NCBI GenBank assembly: GCA_944363505.1
Contig: CALVUD010000001.1
Coordinates: forward strand, 149,633-213,632
DNA length: 64,000 nt
Direction: 5' to 3'
Source of the DNA: an uncultured Clostridia bacterium
GTDB lineage: Bacteria > Bacillota > Clostridia > Christensenellales > DTU072
The translations under genes were made by a program, and so were the position numbers. This document shows, piece by piece, positions 8,355-17,250 of the stretch (positions are counted from its first letter, which is position 1; each line of letters opens with the position of its first letter). Under the pieces are notes generated by a model. The model had not been told where the DNA came from. It saw nothing but the letters and a program-made list of their open reading frames with translations, and ran no database searches.

Positions 8355-8821
8355 TTTTTCTCCTCGGCGTCGGCTTTGGTCAGTTTCATTATCTCCTCCA
8401 TCAGCGTGTTGATGTCCTTGAACTGACGATGTACGGAAGCGAAACGAACGTAAGCGACTTCGTCGAGTTCCTTCAGCCCTTCCATTACCAGTTCGCCGAT
8501 CTTTTTGGAGGAGATCTCCTGAGCGAGCGTGTTGTTGACCTGTTTTTCGATGTCGGAAACCATTTTGTCGATCTTCGCCATGGAAACGGGGCGTTTCTCG
8601 CACGCCTTGATTATGCCGTTCTTTATCTTGTTGATGTCGAAGATCTGGCGGGTGCCGTTGTTCTTGATGACCAGTATCGGCGTGGACTCGATCTTTTCGT
8701 AGGTGGTATAGCGCTTTGCGCAGGCGGTACATTCGCGCCTGCGACGGATACTCGTTCCGTCCTCGGAAAGTCTGGAATCCACTACTTTGCTGTCAAGACC
8801 GCCGCAAAACGGGCATTTCAT
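8351..8821 (-). CDS. nrdR: Transcriptional repressor NrdR
   Basis: 156 residues from the ATG at 8821 (AGGAAG upstream); the start 39 bases earlier adds residues not found in the family. It opens with the zinc ribbon 'MKCPFCGG...CTACAKRYTTYE' and continues with the ATP-cone domain ('ILVIKNNGTRQIFDINKI', 'VAYVRFASVHRQFKDI'). NrdR binds ATP/dATP and represses ribonucleotide reductase genes. In many Firmicutes nrdR lies elsewhere; here it sits between ylmC and a pseudouridine synthase. Confidence 0.95.
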   Translation of the reverse strand: MKCPFCGGLDSKVVDSRLSEDGTSIRRRRECTACAKRYTTYEKIESTPILVIKNNGTRQIFDINKIKNGIIKACEKRPVSMAKIDKMVSDIEKQVNNTLAQEISSKKIGELVMEGLKELDEVAYVRFASVHRQFKDINTLMEEIMKLTKADAEEKK

Positions 8822-8881
8822 ACACTCACTTCCTGTCGTTTGATGAGTATATTGTAGCATTACGGCGCGGATTTTGTAAAG

Positions 8882-9157
8882 TTATTTGGCGAGTTCCCTC
8901 GTATTTACGGGTAAAAGTTCCACCAAAATGACGTCGTCGCCTATCTTGACGACCTTCTGCCAGGGAATGAAAATGTTTTCGGCGCCCGTAAAATTCTTGA
9001 AAAACTTTTTTTCGCCGCCCGCGACCAGTCCTATGACCTTGCCCGTGCAATGGATGGCTATGTCCACTATCCTGCCCAGCTGTTTGCCGTCGGACACGTT
9101 CACGACGTCTTTTTCACGCAATTCGCAAAAGGTGTAATCTATTCCCGCGTCACCCAT
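8882..9157 (-). CDS. ylmC: YlmC/YmxH-family PRC-barrel sporulation protein
   Basis: 91 residues with one PRC-barrel-like beta domain: 'FCELREKDVVNVSDGKQLGRIVDI', 'GLVAGG', 'ENIFIPWQKVVKIGDDVILV'. YlmC/YmxH proteins are widespread in spore formers and lie next to sigG in Bacillus and Clostridia; their biochemical role is unresolved. The position just after sigG matches. There is no good Shine-Dalgarno before the ATG at 9157, and a TATAAT stands upstream in the minus strand, so a private promoter is possible. Confidence 0.85.
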   Translation of the reverse strand: MGDAGIDYTFCELREKDVVNVSDGKQLGRIVDIAIHCTGKVIGLVAGGEKKFFKNFTGAENIFIPWQKVVKIGDDVILVELLPVNTRELAK

Positions 9158-9208
9158 TGGTATGTAAACCCCGCTGCATATATTGATTATATGACGGCGG
9201 AGTCCGGT

Positions 9209-9982
9209 TCAGAACCCGACTTCGAAACATTCTTTCAATCGGTTCACCGCCGATTTTTCGAGTCGCGATACCTGAGCCTGAGACATCTTCAAAGTCCTGG
9301 CGATCTCGGTCTGGGTCGCGCCCTTGTAATAGCGCATGACCACGACCTGTTTTTCCCTTTCGGGCAGCGCCTCCACTCCGTCGCGGAGCATTATCCTTTC
9401 GGCGTAGTCGGTCTCGGCGCGCGGATCTTTTATAAGATCTACCAGTTCGGTGCTGTCTTCGCCGTCGCCGAACGCTTCCTGATACAGCGACTGAGGCTCG
9501 CTTATTGCGTCCAACGCTCCTACCACTTCGGCAACGGGAATATCCAGTTCCGCCGCTATTTCGTTCAGATTGGCTTCGTGAATTCCTCTCGCTTCCAGAC
9601 TTTCTCTGGCTTTGACGGCTCTGTATGCCACGTCGCGGACGTTTCTGCCGACCTTGAATGCCGTCGATTCTCGGATAAACCGTCTGATTTCTCCGAGAAT
9701 CATCGGTATGGCATAGGTCGAAAACCTGACGTCCAACGAGCAGTCGAAGTTGTCCAAAGATTTCATAAGCCCTATCATTCCGACCTGAAACAATTCGTCG
9801 GGACTTTGTTTGGCGTCGCGGAATCTCTGTACCGCACTGAGCACGAGCCTTGCGTTCGCAAGTAAAAACTTCTCTCTCAATTCCTTATGCCCGCTTTTTA
9901 TCATGCGGAGCATCTGTTCCGATTCGCTCTTTGTCAGTACGGGAAGTTCTTCCGTTTTTACACCGGTAACCTTTCTTACCAT
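9209..9982 (-). CDS. sigG: Forespore sigma factor SigG
   Basis: 257 residues, the family's usual length. Typical sigma-G N-terminus ('VTGVKTEELPVLTKSE', the SpoIIAB/Gin-interacting part), region 2 'GMIGLMKSLDNFDCSLDVRFSTYAIPMILGEIRRF', region 3 and a region-4 helix-turn-helix 'QTEIARTLKMSQAQVSRLEKSAVNRLKE'. It drives late forespore transcription. It follows sigE by 52 bases. In that gap the minus strand has CATACTTT (10004-10011), which resembles the -10 of sporulation sigma factors, with TGAATA 20 bases upstream; the spacing is longer than usual, so this is only suggestive. Shine-Dalgarno AGGAGG. Confidence 0.96.
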   Translation of the reverse strand: MVRKVTGVKTEELPVLTKSESEQMLRMIKSGHKELREKFLLANARLVLSAVQRFRDAKQSPDELFQVGMIGLMKSLDNFDCSLDVRFSTYAIPMILGEIRRFIRESTAFKVGRNVRDVAYRAVKARESLEARGIHEANLNEIAAELDIPVAEVVGALDAISEPQSLYQEAFGDGEDSTELVDLIKDPRAETDYAERIMLRDGVEALPEREKQVVVMRYYKGATQTEIARTLKMSQAQVSRLEKSAVNRLKECFEVGF

Positions 9983-10034
9983 ACGGGATGCCTCCTGTAC
10001 GGTAAAGTATGTACCTATCCGATTTTTTTATTAT

Positions 10035-10763
10035 TCAATTTTTCCACTTCTCTTCTTTTTTGACGTATTCGCGCTTCAGCCTGTCGATTATCTTCTTCTC
10101 CAGGCGCGAAATATAGGACTGGGAAATGTTCATGATATCGGCTATTTCCTTTTGAGTACGCTCCTTTTCGCCGTATAATCCGTAGCGCATCTTGATAATC
10201 AGCTTGTCGCGCTCGTTCAGCTTCATGAACAGTTCCCTGACGAGGTTTTTTTCGATTTCCGATTCGAGATCCTTATAGACTTCGCCGCCGTCGGTGCCCA
10301 GAACGTCCGACAACAGCAGTTTGTTCCCCTCCCAGTCCACGTTCAGCGGCTCGTCGAGGCTGACCTCGTTGCGGGTGCGGAGCATTTTCCTCAGATACAT
10401 CAGAATCTCGTTTTCTATACACCTCGAAGCGTAGGTCGCAAGCTTTATCTTTTTGTCTCCGTTATAGCTCCTGACCGCTTTTATCAGCCCCATCGTGCCC
10501 ACCGAGATAAGTTCCTCCATGTCCACGCCCGTGTTGTCGAAGCGTTTTGCTATGTAAACGACGAGTCTTAAATTGTGCTCCACTAACTTATTGAACGCCT
10601 CGGTGCTGCCCTCGGTATTCTCTTTCAAAAGCTTCGCTTCCTCGTCCGCGTCCAGAGGATTGGGCAGCGCGACCATATAGTCTACCGAGGTAAGCTCGTT
10701 CACGGAATATTCCGTAAATATTTTCTTCAGAAATTCTCTGAATTTGTCGAACAAGGAAATCAT
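10035..10763 (-). CDS. sigE: Mother-cell sigma factor SigE (pro-sigma-E)
   Basis: 242 residues from the ATG at 10763, chosen because GGGAGGG lies just before it; an in-frame ATG at 10781 overlaps the spoIIGA stop (ATGA) and is the alternative. The first ~30 residues ('MISLFDKFREFLKKIF...') form the amphipathic pro-sequence cut by SpoIIGA, followed by 'VALPNPL'. Region 2 reads 'HNLRLVVYIAKRFDNTGVDMEELISVGTMGLIKAV', 'KIKLATYASRCIENEILMYLR', and region 4 ends 'MNISQSYISRLEKKIIDRLKRE'. Sigma-E controls early mother-cell genes. Coupled to spoIIGA. Confidence 0.96.
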   Translation of the reverse strand: MISLFDKFREFLKKIFTEYSVNELTSVDYMVALPNPLDADEEAKLLKENTEGSTEAFNKLVEHNLRLVVYIAKRFDNTGVDMEELISVGTMGLIKAVRSYNGDKKIKLATYASRCIENEILMYLRKMLRTRNEVSLDEPLNVDWEGNKLLLSDVLGTDGGEVYKDLESEIEKNLVRELFMKLNERDKLIIKMRYGLYGEKERTQKEIADIMNISQSYISRLEKKIIDRLKREYVKKEEKWKN

Positions 10764-10777
10764 TTGCCCTCCCGATG

Positions 10778-11506
10778 TCATTTCATGTCTTTATGAATAA
10801 GCACGTCGTATCCGCGCTTACCCATTTTATCGGAAATAAGCGCGGGAGTACTGTATAGCTTATGTTTGTTTTTGTCGTAATATATCTTATAATTCAGCCG
10901 CGTTTTAGGTAAAACCCCGACTCCGGAAACAGTTCCGAGCGCCATGTATCCGTCGGGGACCGCGCCTACTTTGCGGGCGGCTTTTTCGGAAATGACGATC
11001 ACGGCTTCGCCCTCGTCGTACAATGCGTTTCCCGTGTCGAGATAGCCTTTGAAGCGCCTCTCGCGCCCCTCGGGATCGGTAATGCCCACTTCGTAATAAA
11101 GCTTTACGGCGTGCGCCTTTTTAGCGAGAGAAACCACTACGCCCGTCATCAGCGCGGCGCCGCCCGCAAAGACCCCCGACCACTCGTCGCCTATGCGGGT
11201 AAACGAGAGCCTAAGATATTCCGCGCCCGCGACGCATAAAAATACGAATATGAATCCCGCAATCGTCGTCGTTAATTCCGAAAACGTATATTCTTTTTTC
11301 AGTATCAGCAAAGCGCTCAGCACCAGGCACACGACGAAAACCGTTTCGTTCAACACGGGAAAAGGTCTGATATGCGCTATCGTCATAAGCGCCGCGCCCA
11401 CGGTCGTTCTGACGGCAGAAGCGCCGCCTATAAAAGCCGAGGACGCGAACAAAAAGGTATATGCTGTAACGAAAGTCGCGAAAACTTTCAGTATCTCGTT
11501 CGTCAT
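10778..11506 (-). CDS. spoIIGA: Sigma-E processing peptidase SpoIIGA
   Basis: 242 residues. The N-terminal ~125 residues are hydrophobic with about five transmembrane helices; the cytoplasmic C-terminal half has the aspartic-protease motif 'GYLDTGNALYDEG' with Asp at residue 157, as in the family. It cleaves the pro-sequence of SigE at the septum. It is shorter than B. subtilis SpoIIGA (about 309). The ATG lies only a few bases after the T-run of the ftsZ terminator and has no Shine-Dalgarno, so its initiation and promoter are unclear; it overlaps sigE. Confidence 0.92.
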   Translation of the reverse strand: MTNEILKVFATFVTAYTFLFASSAFIGGASAVRTTVGAALMTIAHIRPFPVLNETVFVVCLVLSALLILKKEYTFSELTTTIAGFIFVFLCVAGAEYLRLSFTRIGDEWSGVFAGGAALMTGVVVSLAKKAHAVKLYYEVGITDPEGRERRFKGYLDTGNALYDEGEAVIVISEKAARKVGAVPDGYMALGTVSGVGVLPKTRLNYKIYYDKNKHKLYSTPALISDKMGKRGYDVLIHKDMK

Positions 11507-11510
11507 TTCA

Positions 11511-11547
11511 CAAAAAAAGAGCTCGAACTGTTCGGTTCGGCTCTTCT
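11511..11547 (-). terminator. Terminator between ftsZ and spoIIGA
   Basis: Minus strand: AAGAGC-CGAAC pairs with GTTCG-(A)-GCTCTT (one bulged A), followed by TTTTTTTG. It separates ftsZ (stop at 11577) from spoIIGA (start 11506). Confidence 0.75.
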
Positions 11548-11576
11548 TACGTCGTTATTTCGCTGTGCTTAAAAGA

Positions 11577-12800
11577 CTATCTCTTGTCCTTTAATCTTTG
11601 CAAAAACGGAGGAATATTCTTGTTATCTCTCGTTTCCTGTCTGATCGGAGGTATCTCGTCCGCGGCGGCGACTTCGCGCACGGCGTGTCCGGAATCGCTG
11701 CGGCCGAGCGCGTCCGCTCCGAAACCGTACATCGAATCCATCTGAGGATTCCGTTCGTTTCTGGAACTGAACATCGGGCGCGGAGAAGTGTAGATGTTCT
11801 TGTTCTCCTGCTGAGGTTCGAAGCCCGTCGCGATTATCGTTATCATGACCTCGTCCTGGAGTTCCTCGTCGATTCCCATACCGAATATGATCTTCGCGTT
11901 GGGGTCGACGACCTCTTTGACCAAAGATACGGAATCGTGAACTTCGTCTATCGTCAGACCCGTGCCGCCCGATACGTAGATTATCAGTCCCGTCGCGCCC
12001 TGGATGTTGGTTTCGAGCAGCGGCGACTGAACAGCCTGTCTCACCGCGTCCAGAGTGCGGTTGTCGCCCTTTCCTTTACCGATACCGATATGGGCGTTGC
12101 CTTTGTTCTTCATTATCGCCTTGATGTCCGCAAAGTCGAGGTTGATAAGCGACGGCGTAACGATTATGTCGGTTATGCCCTGTATTCCCTGGCGCAGAAC
12201 GTCGTCGGCGACCTTGAACGCCTGAACGAGCGGAGTGCCCTTGGGTACGTAAAGCTGTATCTTTTCGTTAGGAATGATAAGCAGCGTGTCGACAACGCCT
12301 TTCAGCTTTTCGATGCCCGCGTTGGCGTTTTCCATTCTGGTCTTGCCCTCGAAGGTTTCGAACGGCTTGGTTACGACAGCGATAGTCAGAATATTGAGGT
12401 CCTTTGCCATTTTGGCGATGACGGGCGCGGCTCCCGTGCCCGTGCCGCCGCCCATGCCTGCGGCAATAAACAAAAGATCGGTGTCCTTTAAAACCTCGGC
12501 GATCGCGTCCTTGGATTCTTCCGCGGCTCTCGCGCCCATTTCGGGATCGGCGCCCGCGCCGAGACCTTTTGTCAGATTCGAGCCGAGTTGAATTTTGTAT
12601 TGGGCACGGCTCAGGTTCAGCGCCTGCATATCGGTGTTCGCCGCCACGAACGTGCACGAACTGACGCCCGCCAGAATCATGCGGTTGATGGCATTGCCGC
12701 CGCCTCCGCCCACGCCTATCACTTTTATCTTTGCCATACCGTATCCGCCGGGTACGGTGGGAAGTCCAAGATTGTCGGTCATTCCGTAGTTATCGTTCAT
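11577..12800 (-). CDS. ftsZ: Cell division GTPase FtsZ
   Basis: 407 residues. Tubulin-like GTPase: 'GVGGGGGNAINRM' (30-41), the signature 'GGGTGTGAAP' (about 117-126), T7 loop 'SLINLDFADIKAIM', and the C-terminal partner-binding peptide 'IPPFLQRLKDKR' after a variable linker. It polymerises into the division ring. The N-terminal ~20 residues before 'MAKIKVIGVGG' are an extension; a start at the internal Met (residue 22) is possible. The stop of ftsA and this start overlap as TAATG, so translation is coupled. Confidence 0.97.
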   Translation of the reverse strand: MNDNYGMTDNLGLPTVPGGYGMAKIKVIGVGGGGGNAINRMILAGVSSCTFVAANTDMQALNLSRAQYKIQLGSNLTKGLGAGADPEMGARAAEESKDAIAEVLKDTDLLFIAAGMGGGTGTGAAPVIAKMAKDLNILTIAVVTKPFETFEGKTRMENANAGIEKLKGVVDTLLIIPNEKIQLYVPKGTPLVQAFKVADDVLRQGIQGITDIIVTPSLINLDFADIKAIMKNKGNAHIGIGKGKGDNRTLDAVRQAVQSPLLETNIQGATGLIIYVSGGTGLTIDEVHDSVSLVKEVVDPNAKIIFGMGIDEELQDEVMITIIATGFEPQQENKNIYTSPRPMFSSRNERNPQMDSMYGFGADALGRSDSGHAVREVAAADEIPPIRQETRDNKNIPPFLQRLKDKR

Positions 12801-13975
12801 TATCGGTTTGTCCTCCTGAAGAGTTTCTCTTTGAGTTTATGTAAAAATCCGAACTTTTCGCGTTCGTTTTTTTCCAAATTTTTGCGTTGAACGCTGATAA
12901 GTCCCGCCAAAGACGCAAAACGCGGCTTGTCGAACGGCTTAAGAGTCGGGGAAATGATTTCGGTTTCGTGACCCGTCACGCGGCTGACTATTTCCTTCGC
13001 CCCGGGAATACCCTGGAAGCAAGAACCCGTCAGAACGATCTTGTAATCTGACGGAAGCCTGAACGGGAACGAAGCCGCCGCGGCGGCTATCTCCTCGGCG
13101 ATCTGCTCCACCCTCGCGGAACATACGTCATTGGTATGCACTATGTCGTAATCGAAACTTTCGCCGTTCAAGGTAACGAAATATTTTTCGCCGCCCGACG
13201 GATGCAGATTGAAATTCAGCTTTTCTACGAGAGCCGTGGCGTTTTCGAAAGGCAGCCCGTCCACGAATACGAGGTCGCCCGCAAGATGTCCGCGCCCGAG
13301 CGAGAACGCCGTCTGTCCCAGCATGCCGTCGCCGTAAGCGTAAGCAACTCCCGTGGACATGTAGCCCGCGTCGACCAAAAGAACGCCCGCGTCCCTCAGA
13401 TCCTCGGGAAGAATATACATGACCTCTGCGAGCATGGCGGGAGCGTATTCGAATTTAACGCCCGTCATCTGGGATATTTTATCGAACAACGCGACGAAAG
13501 AGTTCGTACAAAAAACGTAGGACATCTGACAGACGAGTTTCGACGTCTGTTTGCCTACGGGAACGATCTCGGCGGTCCCGGAATCCAGCGTGAACCATAC
13601 GGGAGAAGCCGAAATCACGGTTTTAAGATCTGACTCGGGTGGTTCCGACGCGATAATGTCGTCCACGTCCTTTTCGGTTACGACGTGAGCGGCGCCGAAA
13701 TTTTTGATAAGCTCGCGGCAGACGACCGAAGTAAATTCGGCGGGCACCCCCACCATTATCTCTTCGGGTTCGGCAAAAGCCGTTTTTCTGCAGCTGTCGA
13801 TCAACGACTCCACGACGCCGATAAGCTCGCTCTTATCCAAAAATTCGCCGTCCTGATACCCGGAATAACTCGCGGAAGCGTGAAACGCGAAACTGTCGGC
13901 AAATCTCTTATCCTGCATCACGAGCGTTATAACGTCGCTGGTGATATCCAAAACCGCAACTTTTTTATTGGTCAT
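12800..13975 (-). CDS. ftsA: Divergent FtsA-like division protein
   Basis: 391 residues. Actin-fold ATPase pattern: phosphate-1 'VAVLDITSDVITLVM', an SHS2-like insertion (residues ~60-140), phosphate-2 'VLLVDAGYMSTGVAYAYGDG', adenosine motif 'IVLTGSCFQGIPG', and a C-terminal amphipathic basic helix 'FGFLHKLKEKLFRR' that would bind the membrane. FtsA tethers FtsZ to the membrane. Similarity to classical FtsA is low; the call rests on the fold motifs plus direct coupling to ftsZ. A strong promoter lies upstream. Confidence 0.82.
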   Translation of the reverse strand: MTNKKVAVLDITSDVITLVMQDKRFADSFAFHASASYSGYQDGEFLDKSELIGVVESLIDSCRKTAFAEPEEIMVGVPAEFTSVVCRELIKNFGAAHVVTEKDVDDIIASEPPESDLKTVISASPVWFTLDSGTAEIVPVGKQTSKLVCQMSYVFCTNSFVALFDKISQMTGVKFEYAPAMLAEVMYILPEDLRDAGVLLVDAGYMSTGVAYAYGDGMLGQTAFSLGRGHLAGDLVFVDGLPFENATALVEKLNFNLHPSGGEKYFVTLNGESFDYDIVHTNDVCSARVEQIAEEIAAAAASFPFRLPSDYKIVLTGSCFQGIPGAKEIVSRVTGHETEIISPTLKPFDKPRFASLAGLISVQRKNLEKNEREKFGFLHKLKEKLFRRTNR

Positions 13976-14027
13976 CGGGACGGTTACTCCTCACACACAG
14001 AGCTAACATATAATTTATACTTTAATT

Positions 14028-14056
14028 ATTTTATAATAAATATCGCGCGTTGTCAA
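14028..14056 (-). promoter_or_regulatory. Sigma-A promoter of ftsA-ftsZ
   Basis: Minus strand: -35 TTGACA (14051-14056), 17-bp spacer, -10 TAAAAT (14028-14033), giving a leader of roughly 45 bases with GAGGAG before the ATG at 13975. It allows ftsAZ expression apart from the upstream dcw transcript. Confidence 0.75.
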
Positions 14057-14117
14057 CGGTATTTTCGCGAATATTATAAATTAGTCCGATTTTCATAACA
14101 GAAAACCGCGAATTGCC

Positions 14118-14789
14118 TTAATTCGCGGCGGAAAAATATTCTTCGAGCGCATCCGCGCTCCTTTCCCTTAGCGTTTCGACCGGCGACGCAAAAACGCGGA
14201 AGGCGTCGCCCGTCCGGGTCTTGAAAACGAAATATTCCCCTTCGACGGCTATTTCCGAGATCAACGCTACCGCGGCTTCGTCGCACGACGCAGCGTCCGA
14301 CAATCCGTAAAATGCCTCGCGTAAAGCGGCGAAAACGGGCAGATTAAAGCTGTTGCCCACGCTGACCGCGCTGACAATTATCAAAGAGGATTTGTTGAGT
14401 TCGCTCTCGGATACTTTCATATTGAGCTGAAAATCCTTGTCCGCAAGAGCATATCCCGTCCCGTCCATCAGCGGCACGGCGAAAAGCGGTTTGTTTACGT
14501 CGACGTAAACGGTAACTTTGTCCGGAAAAGTTCTGATAACGTTCGTAACAATATACGATCTGTCGGGATATGCCGCATAAATCCTGCGCTTGAAATCGTT
14601 CTCGTTTACTCCGATTATGGAAGCGCCCGTCTCTATCTCCAGGGCGGCATAAACCGCGTCGGCGTCATCCGACGACAACTCCTCGGTGAAAACCACGTCG
14701 ACTTCGCGCACCCTGCACAGATTCCCGAAAACGGCGATGATACTCACAAGCACCAATCCTATCGCTATGGAGATTATCTTCAGTTTCAC
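14118..14789 (-). CDS. ftsQ: Cell division protein FtsQ/DivIB
   Basis: 223 residues: one N-terminal transmembrane helix (about 4-23), then a POTRA domain ('CRVREVDVVFTEELSSDDADAVYAAL', 'IRTFPDKVTVYVDVNKPLFAV') and the FtsQ beta domain. DivIB/FtsQ works outside the membrane with FtsL and DivIC to activate septal wall synthesis. Somewhat short for DivIB. It lies between murA and ftsA, the usual dcw position. Confidence 0.85.
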   Translation of the reverse strand: MKLKIISIAIGLVLVSIIAVFGNLCRVREVDVVFTEELSSDDADAVYAALEIETGASIIGVNENDFKRRIYAAYPDRSYIVTNVIRTFPDKVTVYVDVNKPLFAVPLMDGTGYALADKDFQLNMKVSESELNKSSLIIVSAVSVGNSFNLPVFAALREAFYGLSDAASCDEAAVALISEIAVEGEYFVFKTRTGDAFRVFASPVETLRERSADALEEYFSAAN

Positions 14790-14796
14790 TTCTGCT

Positions 14797-16068
14797 TCAG
14801 ACCTTTATTACCGACGCGCCCAGCGCGTTTAATACTTCTTCGGGTGCGGCGTAGCCGCGTTCTATATGATGTCCGTTTTCGACGACGGTCGTGCCCGAGG
14901 CTTTCAGCCCCGCAATCATAAGCGCCGCGCCGCCTCGTAAGTCCATTGCCTGAACTTCCGCCGCGGAAAGCGATTTTACGCCTTCGAACACGGCGACTCT
15001 TCCTTTTACTTTAACCGAAACGCCCATTTTTGTCAACTCCGCAAGATGTTTAAATCGCGTTTCGAAAATATTTTCCACGATAACGGTGCTTCCCTCCGAA
15101 ACCGCCGCCAGTACCGAAAAAGGCGCCTGCAAGTCTGTAGGAAAGCCCGGGTATGTACCCGTTTCCACTACTCCCACCGCTTTTAACCTGCCGTCCGACG
15201 CCACGCGCACGGAGTTGCCGTTATACTCCACCTCTGCGCCGCTTTCCCTCAATTTTCCTATCAGGCTGAAAACGTGTTCGGGTTTCATGTCGCGCAAAAC
15301 GGTTTCGCCGCCGCACACCGCCGCCGCTATCATGTACGTTCCCGCTGCGATCCTGTCGGGCATCACCTCGTATTCGGCGCCCTTTAGCGCGGAACAGCCT
15401 TCTATTTTTATGAGCTGGGTACCCGCGCCAGTTACTCTCGCGCCCGTTTTACAGAGGAAATTTCCGAGGTCCTCGATCTCGGGTTCCCTTGCGGCGTTAC
15501 GTATAACGGTAACTCCGTCGATACCCGAAGCCAGCAACATGACGTTTTCGGTGGCGCCCACGGAAGGATAATCCAAAGTTACGTCGGCGCCGTGCGCTTC
15601 GGAAGCATCGCAATACAGATAACCGTACCTGTCGCGTATCCTTACTCCCATTTCGCGTAGCGCTTTCAGGTGAATGTCTATCGGTCGCAAACCGATGTCG
15701 CAACCGCCGGGATACGCCACTTTGGCTTTTTTAGTCCTCGCCAGCACGGAACCCAACATGAACAACGAACTCCTCAGTTCGCCCGCAAGCCGCGACTCGA
15801 TTTCACCCGAAGTCAGATATTTCAGCGAAAGTTTGACCTTGTCGCCGCGGCGTTCCGTAACGCCGCCGAGCGCCGAAAAGATTTTCAGCATGTTATCCAC
15901 GTCGGCAATGTCAGGACAGTTCGAGAGCACGACGTCTTCGCCCGTCAGAACTGCGGCGGCGATAAGCGGCAGAGCGGCGTTCTTAGCCCCCTGCACGGAT
16001 ATGTTTCCTTTAAGTACGGTCGGCTTCGCGTCAGCCGCCGACCCGTTGCTGATTATGTATCTCGTCAC
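14797..16068 (-). CDS. murA: UDP-N-acetylglucosamine 1-carboxyvinyltransferase MurA
   Basis: 423 residues from a GTG at 16068, chosen because the family begins shortly before 'YIISNG'; a TTG at 16095 in the same frame is the alternative, and neither has a convincing Shine-Dalgarno. EPSP-synthase-like fold with 'VQGAKNAALPLIAA', the active-site loop 'GGCDIGLRPIDIHL' with the catalytic Cys (fosfomycin-sensitive type), and 'VETGTYPGFPTDLQAP'. It adds enolpyruvate to UDP-GlcNAc, the first committed step of peptidoglycan synthesis. It lies between ftsW and ftsQ. Confidence 0.95.
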   Translation of the reverse strand: MTRYIISNGSAADAKPTVLKGNISVQGAKNAALPLIAAAVLTGEDVVLSNCPDIADVDNMLKIFSALGGVTERRGDKVKLSLKYLTSGEIESRLAGELRSSLFMLGSVLARTKKAKVAYPGGCDIGLRPIDIHLKALREMGVRIRDRYGYLYCDASEAHGADVTLDYPSVGATENVMLLASGIDGVTVIRNAAREPEIEDLGNFLCKTGARVTGAGTQLIKIEGCSALKGAEYEVMPDRIAAGTYMIAAAVCGGETVLRDMKPEHVFSLIGKLRESGAEVEYNGNSVRVASDGRLKAVGVVETGTYPGFPTDLQAPFSVLAAVSEGSTVIVENIFETRFKHLAELTKMGVSVKVKGRVAVFEGVKSLSAAEVQAMDLRGGAALMIAGLKASGTTVVENGHHIERGYAAPEEVLNALGASVIKV

Positions 16069-16107
16069 AGTACAATGTATGCGCCCCCGAGGCAAATAGC
16101 CAACAAA

Positions 16108-17247
16108 TCAATCGGGCTTTCCGAGCCTCATCAATGCCGCGGAAGCGCACATAAAGACTATCAGCGACGTTCCGCCCGCCGAAACATACGGTAGCGGCAC
16201 TCCCGTAGGCGGCACCGCGCCCGTTACCACCGCCACGTTCAGCAGAGTCTGTACCGCTATGACCGCCGTTATACCGAAAGCCGCGAGTCGCCTGAACGCG
16301 TCGGTATTGGCGAGAGCGATTTTTATTCCCGCAAATATCATCACGGCATAAACCGCAAGCACCGCGATACAGCCTATCACGCCCAGTTCCTCGCCTATCA
16401 CCGAGAAAATGAAGTCGGATTCCGCAAACGGCAAAAACAGATATTTTTGTCTGCTGTTGAACAGTCCCACGCCGAAGAATCCGCCCGAACCCAACGCGTA
16501 ATAGGACTGTATCAGCTGATACCCTTCCGCGCGCGGATTTGCCCACGGATCCAGAAACGCCAGCATCCTCCTGATTCGGTAAGGTTCGCTCAAAATGAGT
16601 ACGGGAAGCAATACCGCAACGAGCGCCACGACGGCAAAAATGTATTTTTTGTTGAGGCCCGCCGCGAAAGTAAGCAAAAAAGCCGCCGCCGCGACCGAAA
16701 GAGTGATGGACATATTCGGTTCCAGCATTATGAGCGCGAGCACCGCCACGACGGCGGAGAGCGGCAGTAACAAGTATTTTAACTTTACGGGCGGATATGT
16801 CGAATAAATACGCGCCAGAAACAGCATCAGCGCGAATTTGGCTATTTCGGAGGGCTGAAAAGTTATGAATCCGAGGTTTATCCAGCGGGTAGCGCCGTAG
16901 CTGGTCTGTCCCAGTCCCGGTATGAAGACCGCCGCCAGCAACGCAAGCGAGATTACGAGCGCCGCCGGCGAGATCTTTTTCAGAAATTCGGGTTTTATTT
17001 TGTATATCCCGTACATCGCTGCCAGCCCCGGCAAAAATCCGAGAAGCTGTTTTTTGACGTAAAACAGCGAATCCCCGTAATCGAGTTCGGCGGAGTACGA
17101 ACTTGCCGAATATATCATCAGCATTCCGAACGCAGACAATATCAGCGTCGGAATCAATACCATAAGTCTTAAACGTTTGGCGGTCCTTGCAACCGACATA
17201 GTTACGTTCGGTTCGGAGCAAGCGTCGGCGAAAACAGGTCTGAACAT
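16108..17247 (-). CDS. ftsW: FtsW/RodA/SpoVE-family lipid II polymerase
   Basis: 379 residues, about ten transmembrane helices. SEDS motifs: 'GATRWINLG', 'FQPSEIAKF', 'RRMLAFLDPWANP', 'QSYYALGSGGFFGVG', 'PFAESDFIFSVIGEELG' (the conserved Asp/Glu region), and 'PPTGVPLPYVSAGGTS'. SEDS proteins polymerise lipid II together with a class B PBP. Its place beside murD and in the same operon as the class B PBP argues for FtsW; SpoVE is the alternative in a spore former. It starts 3 bases after the murD stop. Confidence 0.92.
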   Translation of the reverse strand: MFRPVFADACSEPNVTMSVARTAKRLRLMVLIPTLILSAFGMLMIYSASSYSAELDYGDSLFYVKKQLLGFLPGLAAMYGIYKIKPEFLKKISPAALVISLALLAAVFIPGLGQTSYGATRWINLGFITFQPSEIAKFALMLFLARIYSTYPPVKLKYLLLPLSAVVAVLALIMLEPNMSITLSVAAAAFLLTFAAGLNKKYIFAVVALVAVLLPVLILSEPYRIRRMLAFLDPWANPRAEGYQLIQSYYALGSGGFFGVGLFNSRQKYLFLPFAESDFIFSVIGEELGVIGCIAVLAVYAVMIFAGIKIALANTDAFRRLAAFGITAVIAVQTLLNVAVVTGAVPPTGVPLPYVSAGGTSLIVFMCASAALMRLGKPD

Positions 17248-17250
17248 ATT

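Noticed and set aside
16031..17221. 396-codon leftward frame over ftsW and the start of murA
   Set aside because: Out-of-frame shadow: Arg/Gly-rich, no motifs, while ftsW in the other frame has all SEDS signatures.
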